Source: Butyricicoccus sp. OM04-18BH | Lineage (GTDB): Bacteria; Bacillota; Clostridia; Oscillospirales; Butyricicoccaceae | Assembly (NCBI RefSeq): GCF_003481705.1 | Contig: NZ_QULN01000003.1 | Coordinates: 62,001-126,000 of the forward strand | DNA length: 64,000 nucleotides | Direction: 5' to 3' | Part shown: piece by piece, positions 28,704-37,431 of the stretch | Layout of the letters: every line of letters begins with the position of its first letter | How positions within the stretch are numbered: position 1 is the stretch's first letter | Position numbers and translations under genes: made by a program | The notes under the pieces: generated by a model | Database searches by the model: none | Told to the model about the DNA's origin: nothing | Seen by the model: the letters and a program-made list of their open reading frames with translations, nothing else

Positions 28704-29236
28704 ATTGCCGCCGACCGGCGGCAGGGGGTGCCGGGGTTCACCGGCGGGAACAAAAGGGGACAGGACACCAGGTATGGTTTCCTGTCCCCTCTTGACTCCC
28801 CGTACCTTCCTTTGCGCTGTCACATCGGAGATGTGCAGCGAAACGGGAGTTAAGGGGGCTCGGTTCCGTGCGTCGGGCAGATTTTGGGACGCTGTCAGTC
28901 CCTGAATTTACTTTGCGTGATTTGCCGCGCATAACAGTGCGCGGCCATCCGGTGCAGGGCGCAAACGCCGTCGCTGCGAAAAGCTCCGCTTCCATCAAGC
29001 GTGTACCCTTGGAGCACCAGACGTCACTGTGGGCCCCTCGCATTTAGACGCGCGACCGAAGGGAGTCGCGTCCTAAGGAAAGGTTGGGGAGTCAAGAGGG
29101 GCAGGGAAACCTTGGTGTCCCTGCCCCTTTCGTCTCCGCCGCCAGACGGCGGCAATGCCCGGCTTGCCCATCGGCAGCCATTCCCGCCTCCAGCGGCAGG
29201 CCGCTGCATCGGCGGAAGGTCTGCCCTCTGCTGACA
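28704..29236. repeat. Long non-coding dispersed repeat, copy B
   Basis: This occupies almost all of the 570-bp convergent gap between selD and mogA. It aligns to copy A (13191-13733) from end to end in the same orientation; the core is 28704-29156. The inner sequences CGGTTCCGTGCGTCGGGC and GCCGCGCATAACAGTGCGCG are shared exactly. Hairpins occur at the same places as in copy A with several compensating changes. No reading frame is shared intact with copy A. Confidence 0.85.
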
Positions 29237-29245
29237 GGAAAATTT

Positions 29246-29722
29246 TTATTCCTTTCCGCCGCGGAGGATGAAAATCCCGTGTTCCAGCGGCTCCAGCACC
29301 GCTTCCAGGTTTTCGCACGCCCCCTTCGGACTGCCGGGCAGATTGACAATCAGACTCTTCCCCCGGATGCCGGCCGCCGCGCGCGACAGGCACGCCTTCG
29401 GCGTGATCCGCATCGACGACGCCCTCATTGCCTCGGGAATACCCGGCGCGAGTCTGCCGCACACGGCGATCGTTGCCTCGGGCGTAACGTCGCGCTCGGC
29501 AAAGCCTGTGCCGCCTGTCGTGACGATCAGCGCGATATTTTCCTCGTCGGCGGCGCAGATGAGCGCCTTTTCGATGCGCTCGCGCTCATCGGGCACGAGC
29601 ACGATCTCCCCCACCGTGTAGCCTGCGCGCTCGAGCAGCGCCTTGACCGCAGGGCCGCCTGCGTCCTCCCGCTCGCCGCGGTAGGAACGGTCGCTGACCG
29701 TGATGACCTTTGCTGTGACCAC
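29246..29722 (-). CDS. mogA: Molybdopterin adenylyltransferase-type protein (MogA/MoaB)
   Basis: A 158-residue MoCF-fold protein that adenylates molybdopterin before metal insertion. Seen: ITVSDRSYRGEREDAGGPAV, the nucleotide loop TTGGTGFAERDVTPEA and NLPGSPKGACENL. It starts with GTG at 29722, whose GGGAGG ribosome site lies within the last codons of the moeA-like gene, so the two are translationally linked. It is the last gene of the Mo operon. Confidence 0.92.
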   Translation of the reverse strand: MVTAKVITVSDRSYRGEREDAGGPAVKALLERAGYTVGEIVLVPDERERIEKALICAADEENIALIVTTGGTGFAERDVTPEATIAVCGRLAPGIPEAMRASSMRITPKACLSRAAAGIRGKSLIVNLPGSPKGACENLEAVLEPLEHGIFILRGGKE

Positions 29723-29727
29723 CGCAC

Positions 29728-30747
29728 TCACCTCCCGAAGCCGCAATGCGGATAGGTACAGCTTTCGCAGCCGAGACACAGTCCGCCCTCGCCGAATGCG
29801 ACGAAATCGCGCTTTTCGAGCCGCACATCCGCCGCAATGCGCGGCAGAACCAGATCGAAGATCGTTGCTTTCGCGTACATGACGCAGCCGGGCAGTCCCA
29901 TGACCGGACGGCCGTCGCCGTAATAGCCGAGCAGGAACATCGCGCCCGGCAGCACCGGCGCGCCGTAGGTCACGATGTCCGCGCCGCTCGCCTTGATCGC
30001 GCCCGGCGTCGAGTCGTCCGGATCGACGCTCATGCCGCCCGTGCATAGGATCATGTCCACCGGTCTGCGCTTCATCTGCTCGATGGCTGTGAGGACGTTC
30101 TCCTGTCCGTCCTCGACCAGTATGTGCTCGCTCATTCGAATGCCGAAGGCGGCGAGCTTGCACTCAACGACCGGCGTGAAGCTGTCCGGAATCCGTCCCT
30201 TTGCGACCTCGCTGCCGGTCGTGATGACCGCCGCCGTGCGCCTGACAAACGGGCGTACCGACAGCAGCGGCGCGCTGCCTGCCGCCTGCTCAGCCTGCCG
30301 CAGCTTTTCCTCTCGGATGATGAGCGGAATGACACGTGTTCCGGCGAGCTTGTCGCCCGGATGCACCGTACCGCCGCCGCGCCGCGTCGCGATCATCAGC
30401 TCGTCAATGCTGTTGACCGCGAAGAGCCGGGCGCTGTCCACGAGGAACACGCCCTCGATCGCGCTTTTCAGCTCGATTTTTCCTTCCTTTGTCTCGCTCC
30501 ATGTCATGTTTTCCCTGCCGCACAGCGCCGCGAGACGCTCTGCCGCGTCGTTTTCGTGCACCATGCCCGGCTCCATCTCCCAGACGAACAGGTTTTCCTT
30601 GCCCATGGAGAGCAGCACCGGGATGTCCTCCTCGGTCACAACATGGCCCTTGCGGAAGCGCGGTCCCTTGCTCACGCCGGGAATGATCTGCGTCATGTCA
30701 TGACACAGCACATGACCGACCGCATCCTCGGTTCTGATACATTTCAT
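29728..30747 (-). CDS. MoeA-like molybdopterin-binding protein with C-terminal cysteine cluster
   Basis: A 339-residue protein, shorter than E. coli MoeA (about 411). The C-terminal half has the MoCF fold (TTGSEVAKGRI, LCTGGMSVDPDDSTPGAI, VMGLPGCVMY), and the N-terminal half keeps the PRFRKGHVVTEEDI region. It ends in CLGCESCTYPHCGFGR, four cysteines that could bind a cluster or zinc. This form is typical of clostridial molybdenum hydroxylase loci; a role in molybdate insertion or cofactor handling is inferred. It overlaps the MOSC gene by 4 bp. Confidence 0.85.
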   Translation of the reverse strand: MKCIRTEDAVGHVLCHDMTQIIPGVSKGPRFRKGHVVTEEDIPVLLSMGKENLFVWEMEPGMVHENDAAERLAALCGRENMTWSETKEGKIELKSAIEGVFLVDSARLFAVNSIDELMIATRRGGGTVHPGDKLAGTRVIPLIIREEKLRQAEQAAGSAPLLSVRPFVRRTAAVITTGSEVAKGRIPDSFTPVVECKLAAFGIRMSEHILVEDGQENVLTAIEQMKRRPVDMILCTGGMSVDPDDSTPGAIKASGADIVTYGAPVLPGAMFLLGYYGDGRPVMGLPGCVMYAKATIFDLVLPRIAADVRLEKRDFVAFGEGGLCLGCESCTYPHCGFGR

Positions 30748-31178
30748 ATGCTTTCCACCTCGATCTGATCGCCCGGGCGAATGACGGCCTCATTCAGCAC
30801 GACCGCAAAAATGCCGTCGGTCGGCATGACGCACATGCCCGTCATGCGGCGTATCTCGCAGTCATTGTGGCACTCCTTGCCGATCTGCGTGACCTCGAGC
30901 CGCACCTCGCCCGCGCGCAGCACGGTCCCGACCGGCAGCGTCCGCAGGGTGAGCCCCTCGGTGAGGATGTTTTCCGCAAAGTCGCCTGCGGCGAGCGTCA
31001 GTCCTTCTTTTCTCATCCGGTCCACGCTCTCGTTTGCGAGCAGACTCACCTGCCGGTGCCAGTCGCCCGCATGCGCGTCGCCCACGATGCCGTGATGCGG
31101 CCGCAGCGATATTTCCGCGACCGGATGTTTTTTTGTGCCTTTTTTCTCACTGATACAGACCGAAACGACCTGTGCCAT
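30744..31178 (-). CDS. MOSC domain-containing protein
   Basis: A 144-residue MOSC protein. The conserved HHGIVGDAHAGDWHRQVSLL and the cysteine segment GKECHND (one Cys, expected to handle sulfur) are present. MOSC domains are thought to carry or transfer sulfur for molybdenum cofactor enzymes. The stop overlaps the next start in an ATGA. Placement among moaA, moeA and mogA supports a role in cofactor sulfuration or selenation. Confidence 0.92.
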   Translation of the reverse strand: MAQVVSVCISEKKGTKKHPVAEISLRPHHGIVGDAHAGDWHRQVSLLANESVDRMRKEGLTLAAGDFAENILTEGLTLRTLPVGTVLRAGEVRLEVTQIGKECHNDCEIRRMTGMCVMPTDGIFAVVLNEAVIRPGDQIEVESI

Positions 31179-31197
31179 AGCTGTTTTCCTCCTGTTT

Positions 31198-32145
31198 CTA
31201 TCCGCCGATGCGGTTCATGCCGCGCAGGCTGTCGCTCGTGCGGCCGTCCGTGATGTGATGCTCCTTCGGCTTGCCGCCGATGCCCTCCGCGATAGCGCAG
31301 ACGAGCGCTTCGCCGTGCTTTCCGCGCAGCGGGATTTCGCGCGCGGAGTGCAGACACGGCTTGAGCATTCCGTCCGGGGTAATGCGGATGCGGTCGCAGT
31401 CCGCGCAGAAGCGGTGACTGAGCGGCCGGATGAGACCGACCGTGCCCTTCCAGCCCTCCGGACGCCACAGCTCCGCAACGCCGTCCGACGGCACGCGCTG
31501 CGCTTTCGGCAGCACTTCCAGTACCCGTTCGGCCGGGATAAAGCGTTTTCTGTCCCAGTCTGCGCACTCTCCGATGGGCATAAGCTCGATAAAGCGCACA
31601 TCGAATGCGCCGTCCCGTGCAAGCTCCGCGAGCGCCGGTATCTCGTCGTCGTTCACCCCGCCCATCAGCACCGCGTTCAGCTTGATGCACGTAAAACCGG
31701 CGCTTCGCGCTGCATCCAGACCGGCAAACGTGTCGGAGAGCGAGCCGATGCGCGTGATTTTTCGGTATTTTTCGGGGTCGAGCGTGTCAAGGCTGACGTT
31801 CAGCCGGTCGAGACCGGCGCTTTTCAAACGCTCTGCGTACTCGGCCAGCCGTGCCCCGTTCGTCGTCATCGCAAGCTCGCGGATACCCTCGATGGCGCGC
31901 AGACGGCGCACCAGCTCGTCGATGCCGCGCCGCACGAGCGGCTCGCCGCCGGTCAGCCGAACCTTGCGCACGCCGAGCGACACCGCCGCGCGGACGATCT
32001 CCTCGATCTCCTCGAACGACAGCACGGCCTCGTGCGGCAGCTTGGTGACGCCCTCCGCACCCATGCAGTACACGCAGCGGCAGCTGCACAGATCGGTCAC
32101 GGAAAGGCGCAGGTATTTAATTTTTCTTCCATACTGATCTGTCAT
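31198..32145 (-). CDS. moaA: GTP 3',8-cyclase MoaA
   Basis: A 315-residue radical-SAM enzyme starting molybdopterin synthesis. N-terminal cluster at C20, C24, C27 (CSCRCVYC), C-terminal cluster CADCDRIRITPDGMLKPC, and the terminal Gly-Gly that projects into the active site are all present. It is 7 bp downstream of modC in the same operon. MoaC and the MPT synthase genes are not in the window. Confidence 0.96.
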   Translation of the reverse strand: MTDQYGRKIKYLRLSVTDLCSCRCVYCMGAEGVTKLPHEAVLSFEEIEEIVRAAVSLGVRKVRLTGGEPLVRRGIDELVRRLRAIEGIRELAMTTNGARLAEYAERLKSAGLDRLNVSLDTLDPEKYRKITRIGSLSDTFAGLDAARSAGFTCIKLNAVLMGGVNDDEIPALAELARDGAFDVRFIELMPIGECADWDRKRFIPAERVLEVLPKAQRVPSDGVAELWRPEGWKGTVGLIRPLSHRFCADCDRIRITPDGMLKPCLHSAREIPLRGKHGEALVCAIAEGIGGKPKEHHITDGRTSDSLRGMNRIGG

Positions 32146-32152
32146 TTTATCC

Positions 32153-33184
32153 TCACTCCGTCAGCGGCATAACGTCCTCCGGCGCAATATGCAGGGTGAT
32201 CGTGTCGCCTGTATGCAGTGCTTCTGCTTTTTCGCTCTCCATGCGCAGCAGCGCCCTTCCCGGCGTTTTCAGCATATACACGACGGAAAACGGGTTCGGA
32301 ATGACGCGCTCGACCGTACAGGTGATCGGGTTTTCCGTGCCGCTGAGAGTGAAATAATGCGCACGGATACCGGCATATGCTGTGTTTTCGCGCAGCGGCA
32401 GCGCGGTTCTGAGCGAAACGCCCCAGTCCGCACAGTAAAGCGTGCTGTCGGCGCCGACCTCGGCGCGCGAGATATTCTTGCAGCCCGAGATACGTGCCGC
32501 GCCCACAGTCAGCGGTGCGCGGAACAGCTCCGCGACCGTTGTCTTCGGGTCGGATTTGCCCTCGTTCAGCACGCAGACCGTGTCGCACAGGCGATAGATC
32601 TCGTCGCGGCTGTGCGATACGAACAGCACGCCGCCCGGAAATGAACGCAGCGTATCGGCAAGCTCGAGCTCAATTTTCCACTTGATGTGCTCATCAAGCG
32701 CGGAAAACGGCTCGTCGAGCAGAAGGATTTCGGGTTTTCCGACCAGAATGCGGGCGAGCGCAACGCGCTGCTGCTGACCGCCCGAAAGATTCGCCGGGAG
32801 GCGCTGCGCCAGCTCCTCCAGCCCGAGCGTGCGCAGGATGCGCTGTGCGGCGGCCTTCCGCTCTGTGCGCGTACCCTCGCGCGTTCCGGCGCAGACATTC
32901 TTCTCGACCGTCATGTGCGGGAACAGGGCGTACTGCTGAAACAGGTAACCGACGCCGCGCTGCTGCGGCGGCAGGTCGATATGCTGCTCGCTGTCGAACA
33001 GCGTGCGGCCGTTCAGCATGATCCTGCCCCGGTCCGGGCGCACGATACCGGCGATGCAGCGCAGCGTCATGCTCTTGCCGCAGCCGGACGCGCCGAGCAG
33101 CGCCATGGTCTCGTTTTCCGCCTCGAACGCCACGCGCAGGTGGAACGAGCCGAGATTTTTCTCGATGTCGACCGAAATACTCAT
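32153..33184 (-). CDS. modC: Molybdate ABC transporter ATP-binding protein ModC
   Basis: A 343-residue ABC ATPase. Walker A GASGCGKS (about 31-38), signature LSGGQQQRVALARIL, Walker B LLLDEPFSALD, and a C-terminal mop-like regulatory domain (about 225-343) are visible. It overlaps modB by 4 bp (ATGA). It powers molybdate import with ModA and ModB. Confidence 0.95.
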   Translation of the reverse strand: MSISVDIEKNLGSFHLRVAFEAENETMALLGASGCGKSMTLRCIAGIVRPDRGRIMLNGRTLFDSEQHIDLPPQQRGVGYLFQQYALFPHMTVEKNVCAGTREGTRTERKAAAQRILRTLGLEELAQRLPANLSGGQQQRVALARILVGKPEILLLDEPFSALDEHIKWKIELELADTLRSFPGGVLFVSHSRDEIYRLCDTVCVLNEGKSDPKTTVAELFRAPLTVGAARISGCKNISRAEVGADSTLYCADWGVSLRTALPLRENTAYAGIRAHYFTLSGTENPITCTVERVIPNPFSVVYMLKTPGRALLRMESEKAEALHTGDTITLHIAPEDVMPLTE

Positions 33185-33849
33185 GCCGCCGCCCCCTTTC
33201 CGCGCTTTTCCAGCAGATTGACCGCGAGCAGCACGACCGCCGAGATCGCGAGGTTGACCGCGACCCAGAAAAACGCCTGCCGGTCATCGTTTGTACGCCA
33301 GAGCTGATAGACCGTCGTGGAGATCGTCGCGGTGCGGCCGGGCGTGTAGCCTGCGATCATGCTCGTCGCGCCGTATTCGCCGAGCGCACGCGCGAACGCG
33401 AGCACGGTACCCGCAAGGATGCCCTGCCGGCAGCACGGCATGCGCACGCGCCAGAACACCCACGCATTCGAGCGACCGAGCGTGCGGCCTGCATCCGCCA
33501 GATTTTCGTCAAAGCTCTCGAACGCGCCGCGCGCCGTGCGGTACATCAGCGGAAAGATCACGACCGCCGTCGCGAAGATGGCGGAATACCAGGTCATGGT
33601 CAGCTTGACGCCCCAGTGCGCAAGCACCCATGCGCCGAGCGGACGGCGCGGGCCGAGCACGCGCAGCAGCAGATAGCCTACGACCGTGGGCGGCAGCACG
33701 AGCGGCAGCGTGAACACCGCATCGAGCACGCCCTTGACTGCGCGCGGCAGTCGCGCGACGTAATACGCCGCCGCGATTCCGGCAAAAAAGATGATGACGG
33801 TCGAGATGAGCGCGATGCGAACCGAGTTGTAAAGAGGATACCAGTCCAT
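33181..33849 (-). CDS. modB: Molybdate ABC transporter permease ModB
   Basis: A 222-residue inner-membrane permease with about five or six helices and the EAA loop ADAGRTLGRSNAWVFWRV. LPLVLPPTVVGYLLL is the ModB hallmark. The start at 33849 is chosen for AGGGAGA upstream. It follows modA after 66 bp containing a terminator-like hairpin. Confidence 0.95.
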   Translation of the reverse strand: MDWYPLYNSVRIALISTVIIFFAGIAAAYYVARLPRAVKGVLDAVFTLPLVLPPTVVGYLLLRVLGPRRPLGAWVLAHWGVKLTMTWYSAIFATAVVIFPLMYRTARGAFESFDENLADAGRTLGRSNAWVFWRVRMPCCRQGILAGTVLAFARALGEYGATSMIAGYTPGRTATISTTVYQLWRTNDDRQAFFWVAVNLAISAVVLLAVNLLEKRGKGAAA

Positions 33850-33873
33850 GAATTTTCTCCCTGTTTGCAAAAA

Positions 33874-33903
33874 GAGGGCGAGAAATCTCGTCTCTCGCCC
33901 CTC
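33874..33903 (-). terminator. Terminator-like hairpin between modA and modB
   Basis: The stem GAGGGCGAGA/TCTCGCCCCTC is followed on the minus strand by TTTTTGC. Because modB-modC-moaA continue downstream with no clear new promoter, it probably terminates only partly and gives more binding protein than permease. Confidence 0.7.
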
Positions 33904-33915
33904 TATTGTATCAAA

Positions 33916-34779
33916 TTACGCGAGCGGCGTAAAGCCTACGCTTTCAAATACCTTGCCCGCGTCCTCGCCGGTCAGGTAGTCGAGGAATGCCTTTGCCTCG
34001 TCCGGGTGTGCGCTGTTCCTGAGGACAGCCGCCGGATAGATGACCTGACCGCACATATCCGCCGTCGCCTCGTCGACGCTCTCAAGACCTGCAGAATAGG
34101 CGTCGGTCGCGTAGATGATGCCGCAGTCGACCGCGCCCTCGATGACCTGCGTGGTGACCTCCTTGACGTTCGAGCCGTAGGTGAGCACGCCCGCGTCCGC
34201 GAGCGACTGCTCGTCCAGACCGTAGTGCACGAAGATCTTCCGGGTGTACTGGCCGACCGGAACATCGCTGTTGCCGATGGCGAGGAATCCCTCACCGGCC
34301 CCCAGCCGGTCCGCGAGCTTGTCAAAGGAAACGATGTTCTTCGGGTTGCCCTCCGGAACAGCGAGCACGACCTTGTTCTCGAGCAGGTCGATGCGCGTGC
34401 CGTCCAGCAGCTCGTCCAGACCGTCCGGGTTCTTGTCCGCATCGTCCTTGAGGCTGCCGTCGAGCGCGTTCATCTGCTTAGGTGCGGCGGAAATAAAAAC
34501 GTCGCAGTCCGCGCCCTCCTTGATCTGGCTGAGCAGGTCGCCGGAGGAGGCGAAGCTGAAGGTCAGGGAAACATTCGGGTCGACCGTCTTGTAGTCCTCT
34601 GCGATCTGGTTCAGCGTCTCGGTCATGGAGGCCGCCGCGAACACGGTCAGCTCGGTCGTCTGCGCAGACTGGGTGTCCTGTGCACCGTCCGCCGTCTGAG
34701 AAGCCTGACCGCAGCCGAAAAGCGCGGTCAGCATCAGTGAACACATGGTCATTTTAGCGAATATGGTTTTGAATTTCAT
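33916..34779 (-). CDS. modA: Molybdate ABC transporter substrate-binding lipoprotein ModA
   Basis: A 287-residue lipoprotein: a signal peptide ends at LTALFGC with lipidated C23, followed by a Gln/Thr/Ala-rich linker. The mature part begins LTVFAAASMTETLNQIAEDY and includes FSFASSGDLLSQIKEGADCDVFISA, the ModA ligand-binding blocks with the oxyanion-binding serines. Tungstate specificity cannot be excluded. Confidence 0.95.
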   Translation of the reverse strand: MKFKTIFAKMTMCSLMLTALFGCGQASQTADGAQDTQSAQTTELTVFAAASMTETLNQIAEDYKTVDPNVSLTFSFASSGDLLSQIKEGADCDVFISAAPKQMNALDGSLKDDADKNPDGLDELLDGTRIDLLENKVVLAVPEGNPKNIVSFDKLADRLGAGEGFLAIGNSDVPVGQYTRKIFVHYGLDEQSLADAGVLTYGSNVKEVTTQVIEGAVDCGIIYATDAYSAGLESVDEATADMCGQVIYPAAVLRNSAHPDEAKAFLDYLTGEDAGKVFESVGFTPLA

Positions 34780-34794
34780 GTATTTGTCTCCTGC

Positions 34795-35586
34795 TCAACG
34801 AATTACATGAGTGAAATGTAATATTGCCTCGAGCACGCCGCCGCCGACCGCAATGGCCTTGTCCGAGGCCGTCGTGCAGTTGTCCGGAATGCCGCGCGGG
34901 TCAACGTCGCCGCATTTCATGCCCTCGAACACGACCGCGCCCTCCTGCATCAGACCGCGCAGGCAGCCGTCGATCCTGCACAGCATCGGCTTTCCGTCAA
35001 CGACCGCCGCGACGTCGCCTTTTTTGACCTGCGCGCCGATTTCGAGCTTCGGCTCGAACACGCCTGCCGCCGGGGCGCGCAGCACACGCTCCGCCGCATA
35101 ACCTGCGATCACGCCGGGCACGCCCGTGTTGGGCAGCGGCGAGCCTTCATACAGCACGCGGCCGAGCGTGTGGCCGCGCATTGTCTCGACCGCCGCATGG
35201 CAGTCCGCGCCCGCCGTAAAGCCCGGCCCGACCGCCACAACGACCGGCGCATCCGTGATGCGCGTGCCCAGGTTTTTCTTTGCCAGAATCGCGTCCACAA
35301 GGGCGTCCGGCTTCAGCTCCCGCACGCAGTCCGCCTGCGGGTCAGCGAGCACCGCGACCCGTCCGCTCTCCGCGAGCGTTTTCGCCTCAGCGGCGTCCTT
35401 CGCGAGCACCGCCTCCACGCCCTCGACCGTCGCGGAGCCGTGGCGGATGGCCTCGGAAAAGCACACCGTCCGCCGGATGGACGTTGGCTGCGGCAGGTCG
35501 GTCATGACGATTTTTATGCCCGAGCGAAAAAGCCGGAGTGCGATTCCTGTTGCAATATCGCCTGCGCCGCGGATCACGATCAGCAT
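34795..35586 (-). CDS. yqeB: YqeB: selenium-dependent molybdenum hydroxylase system protein
   Basis: A 263-residue protein of the EF2563/YqeB family, named from its restriction to genomes with selenium-dependent molybdenum hydroxylases. The N-terminus LIVIRGAGDIATGIALRLFR is a Rossmann-type GxGxxA motif, and the C-terminal half has a biotinyl-lipoyl-like fold (PAAGVFEPKLEIGAQVKKGD). The ATG at 35586 is preferred because AGGAG is 8 bases upstream; the ATG at 35592 abuts it. First gene of the Mo operon. The exact reaction is unknown. Confidence 0.9.
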   Translation of the reverse strand: MLIVIRGAGDIATGIALRLFRSGIKIVMTDLPQPTSIRRTVCFSEAIRHGSATVEGVEAVLAKDAAEAKTLAESGRVAVLADPQADCVRELKPDALVDAILAKKNLGTRITDAPVVVAVGPGFTAGADCHAAVETMRGHTLGRVLYEGSPLPNTGVPGVIAGYAAERVLRAPAAGVFEPKLEIGAQVKKGDVAAVVDGKPMLCRIDGCLRGLMQEGAVVFEGMKCGDVDPRGIPDNCTTASDKAIAVGGGVLEAILHFTHVIR

Positions 35587-35631
35587 TTTCATCTCTCCTT
35601 TTCGTTGTTGTTTTATAAATATAACGTAATG

Positions 35632-35660
35632 ATTATAGAAGATGCGCGGCGAAAAGTCAA
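35632..35660 (-). promoter_or_regulatory. sigma-A promoter for the yqeB-mod-moa operon
   Basis: Minus-strand TTGACT (35655-35660), 17-bp spacer, TATAAT (35632-35637). It drives the eight-gene minus-strand operon and diverges from the yqeC promoter; the two -35 boxes are only about 8 bp apart. Confidence 0.85.
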
Positions 35661-35667
35661 GCCGTTC

Positions 35668-35696
35668 TGGACTTTTTCCGTGAATTGCGCTATGAT
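35668..35696 (+). promoter_or_regulatory. Promoter for yqeC
   Basis: TGGACT (35668-35673), 17-bp spacer, TATGAT (35691-35696), about 30 bp before the yqeC start codon. Confidence 0.65.
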
Positions 35697-35726
35697 AGGT
35701 GCAGTAGAATGCCGGGAGGAAATATA

Positions 35727-36356
35727 ATGCAACTGTATGAAAGGCTGGGCATACCCTGCGGCGTGACGGCGGTCATCGGCTCGGGCGGCAAGACAACGCT
35801 GCTGCGGACACTGTCGCGCGAGCTGCCCGGCACGGTCATTCTGACCACCACAACGCATATCCTGCCATTTGAGGGCGTGCCGCTGCTGACCGCTCCCACC
35901 GAGGATGAGGTACGCGCCGCGCTCGCGCGCAGCCGCGTGCTCTGTCTCGGCACGCCGGCCCCAGAGGGCAAGCTGACCGCCCCTTCCCTGCCGTTTTCCC
36001 TGCTCGAGCAGCTTGCGGACTATGTGCTCGTCGAGGCCGACGGCTCGCGCCGACTCCCCCTCAAGGCGCACGCGCCGCATGAGCCGGTCATCCCGAAGGA
36101 GGCAGGCTGCGTGCTTTGCGTCGTCGGCGCACGCGGCTTTGACCGCCCGATCCGCGAAGCCGTGCACCGTCCCGAGCAATTCTGTACCCTGACCGGCGCA
36201 AGGCTGGACGAGCCTGCCTCGCCTGCCCTTGCTGCCCGTGCGCTCGCCGCAGAAGGATTCACGCAGACGATCGTGCTGACCGGCGCGGCAGAGAAGCAGC
36301 GCTCTGCATTTTCCGCCGCCGCGCAGCAATACGGTCTGCGCGTCATTTCCATATAG
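35727..36356 (+). CDS. yqeC: YqeC: putative selenium cofactor biosynthesis protein
   Basis: A 209-residue P-loop protein. GSGGKTTLLRTLSREL near residue 18 is the nucleotide-binding loop; LVEADGSRRLPLKAHAPHEPVIP is the YqeC signature with a basic patch. It co-occurs with SelD and YqeB in selenium-dependent molybdenum hydroxylase genomes. It is transcribed divergently from yqeB. GGGAGGA is upstream of the ATG. The reaction is not established. Confidence 0.88.
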   Translation: MQLYERLGIPCGVTAVIGSGGKTTLLRTLSRELPGTVILTTTTHILPFEGVPLLTAPTEDEVRAALARSRVLCLGTPAPEGKLTAPSLPFSLLEQLADYVLVEADGSRRLPLKAHAPHEPVIPKEAGCVLCVVGARGFDRPIREAVHRPEQFCTLTGARLDEPASPALAARALAAEGFTQTIVLTGAAEKQRSAFSAAAQQYGLRVISI

Positions 36357-36360
36357 CAGA

Positions 36361-36396
36361 ACGGCCGTCCCGAAGTCCGGAACGGTCGTTTTTTTC
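36361..36396 (+). terminator. Intrinsic terminator after yqeC
   Basis: ACGGCCGTCCCG pairs with CCGGAACGGTCGT through one mismatch and wobble, followed by TTTTTTT, directly after the stop codon. Confidence 0.85.
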
Positions 36397-36409
36397 TGCA
36401 TAAAAGGCG

Positions 36410-36443
36410 AAGACCGGCTGTCAACTGGTAAACAGCCGGTCTT
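36410..36443 (-). terminator. Intrinsic terminator after cysK
   Basis: AAGACCGGCTGT/ACAGCCGGTCTT is a 12-bp perfect stem with a 10-base loop, followed on the minus strand by CGCCTTTTATG. It may also back up the yqeC terminator. Confidence 0.8.
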
Positions 36444-36498
36444 CCAAAGAGAAGTAATAAATAGCAGGATGCAAATTAAAAGAAAAGATAAGAGAGAC

Positions 36499-37431
36499 TT
36501 ACTCGGTAACGAGCGGCGTAGACAGGTAGCGGTCGCCGGTATCCGGAAGCAGCGCTACGATGGTCTTGCCTGCGTTTTCCGGGCGCTTGGCCAGCTCTGC
36601 CGCTGCCCACAGAGCCGCACCGGAGGAAATGCCGATGAACAGGCCTTCGCTGTGGGTGAACTTGCGCGCAGTTTCGAAGGCATCCTCGTTCTTTACACGG
36701 ACGACCTCGTCGTAAACCTTGGTGTCGAGCACATCCGGAACGAAGCCTGCGCCGATGCCCTGAATTTTGTGCGGGCCGCCCTTGCCGGTGGACAGGACCG
36801 GAGAGGTGTCCGGCTCAACGGCAACAACCTTGACGTCCGGGTTCTGGTCCTTGAGGTACTTGCCGGTGCCGGTGATGGTGCCGCCGGTACCGACGCCTGC
36901 AACAAAAATATCGACCTTGCCGTCGGTCTGCTTCCAGATCTCCGGGCCGGTGGTCGCATAGTGCGCGGCCGGGTTTGCCGGGTTGACGAACTGACCCGGG
37001 ATAAAGCTGTTCGGGGTCTCCTTCGCAAGCTCATCTGCCTTCGCGATCGCGCCGGACATACCCTTTGCGCCCTCGGTCAGAACCAGCTCCGCGCCGTAGG
37101 CCTTGAGCATATTGCGGCGCTCGATGGACATGGTCTCGGGCATGGTGAGGATGATGCGGTAGCCGCGGGCCGCCGCGACAGCCGCCAGACCGATGCCGGT
37201 GTTGCCGGAGGTCGGCTCGATGATGGTAGCACCCGGCTTGAGTGCGCCGGAAGCCTCAGCCTCGTTGATCATGGCGTTTGCAATACGGTCCTTGACCGAG
37301 CCGGCCGGATTGAAGTATTCGAGTTTTGCAAGGATGGTGGCGTTGGCGCCGACCTTCTCTGCGAATTTTTCAGCTGCGTACAGCGGAGTGTTGCCGATCA
37401 GATCAGCAAAGCTCTTTTTAATATCAGACAT
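36499..37431 (-). CDS. cysK: Cysteine synthase A (O-acetylserine sulfhydrylase)
   Basis: A 310-residue PLP enzyme converting O-acetylserine and sulfide to cysteine. The PLP lysine is K47 in [19 protein letters not shown] binds the substrate and VGTGGTITG the phosphate. Length and order match CysK. It is a single-gene unit with its own promoter and a dyad operator. Confidence 0.97.
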   Translation of the reverse strand: MSDIKKSFADLIGNTPLYAAEKFAEKVGANATILAKLEYFNPAGSVKDRIANAMINEAEASGALKPGATIIEPTSGNTGIGLAAVAAARGYRIILTMPETMSIERRNMLKAYGAELVLTEGAKGMSGAIAKADELAKETPNSFIPGQFVNPANPAAHYATTGPEIWKQTDGKVDIFVAGVGTGGTITGTGKYLKDQNPDVKVVAVEPDTSPVLSTGKGGPHKIQGIGAGFVPDVLDTKVYDEVVRVKNEDAFETARKFTHSEGLFIGISSGAALWAAAELAKRPENAGKTIVALLPDTGDRYLSTPLVTE

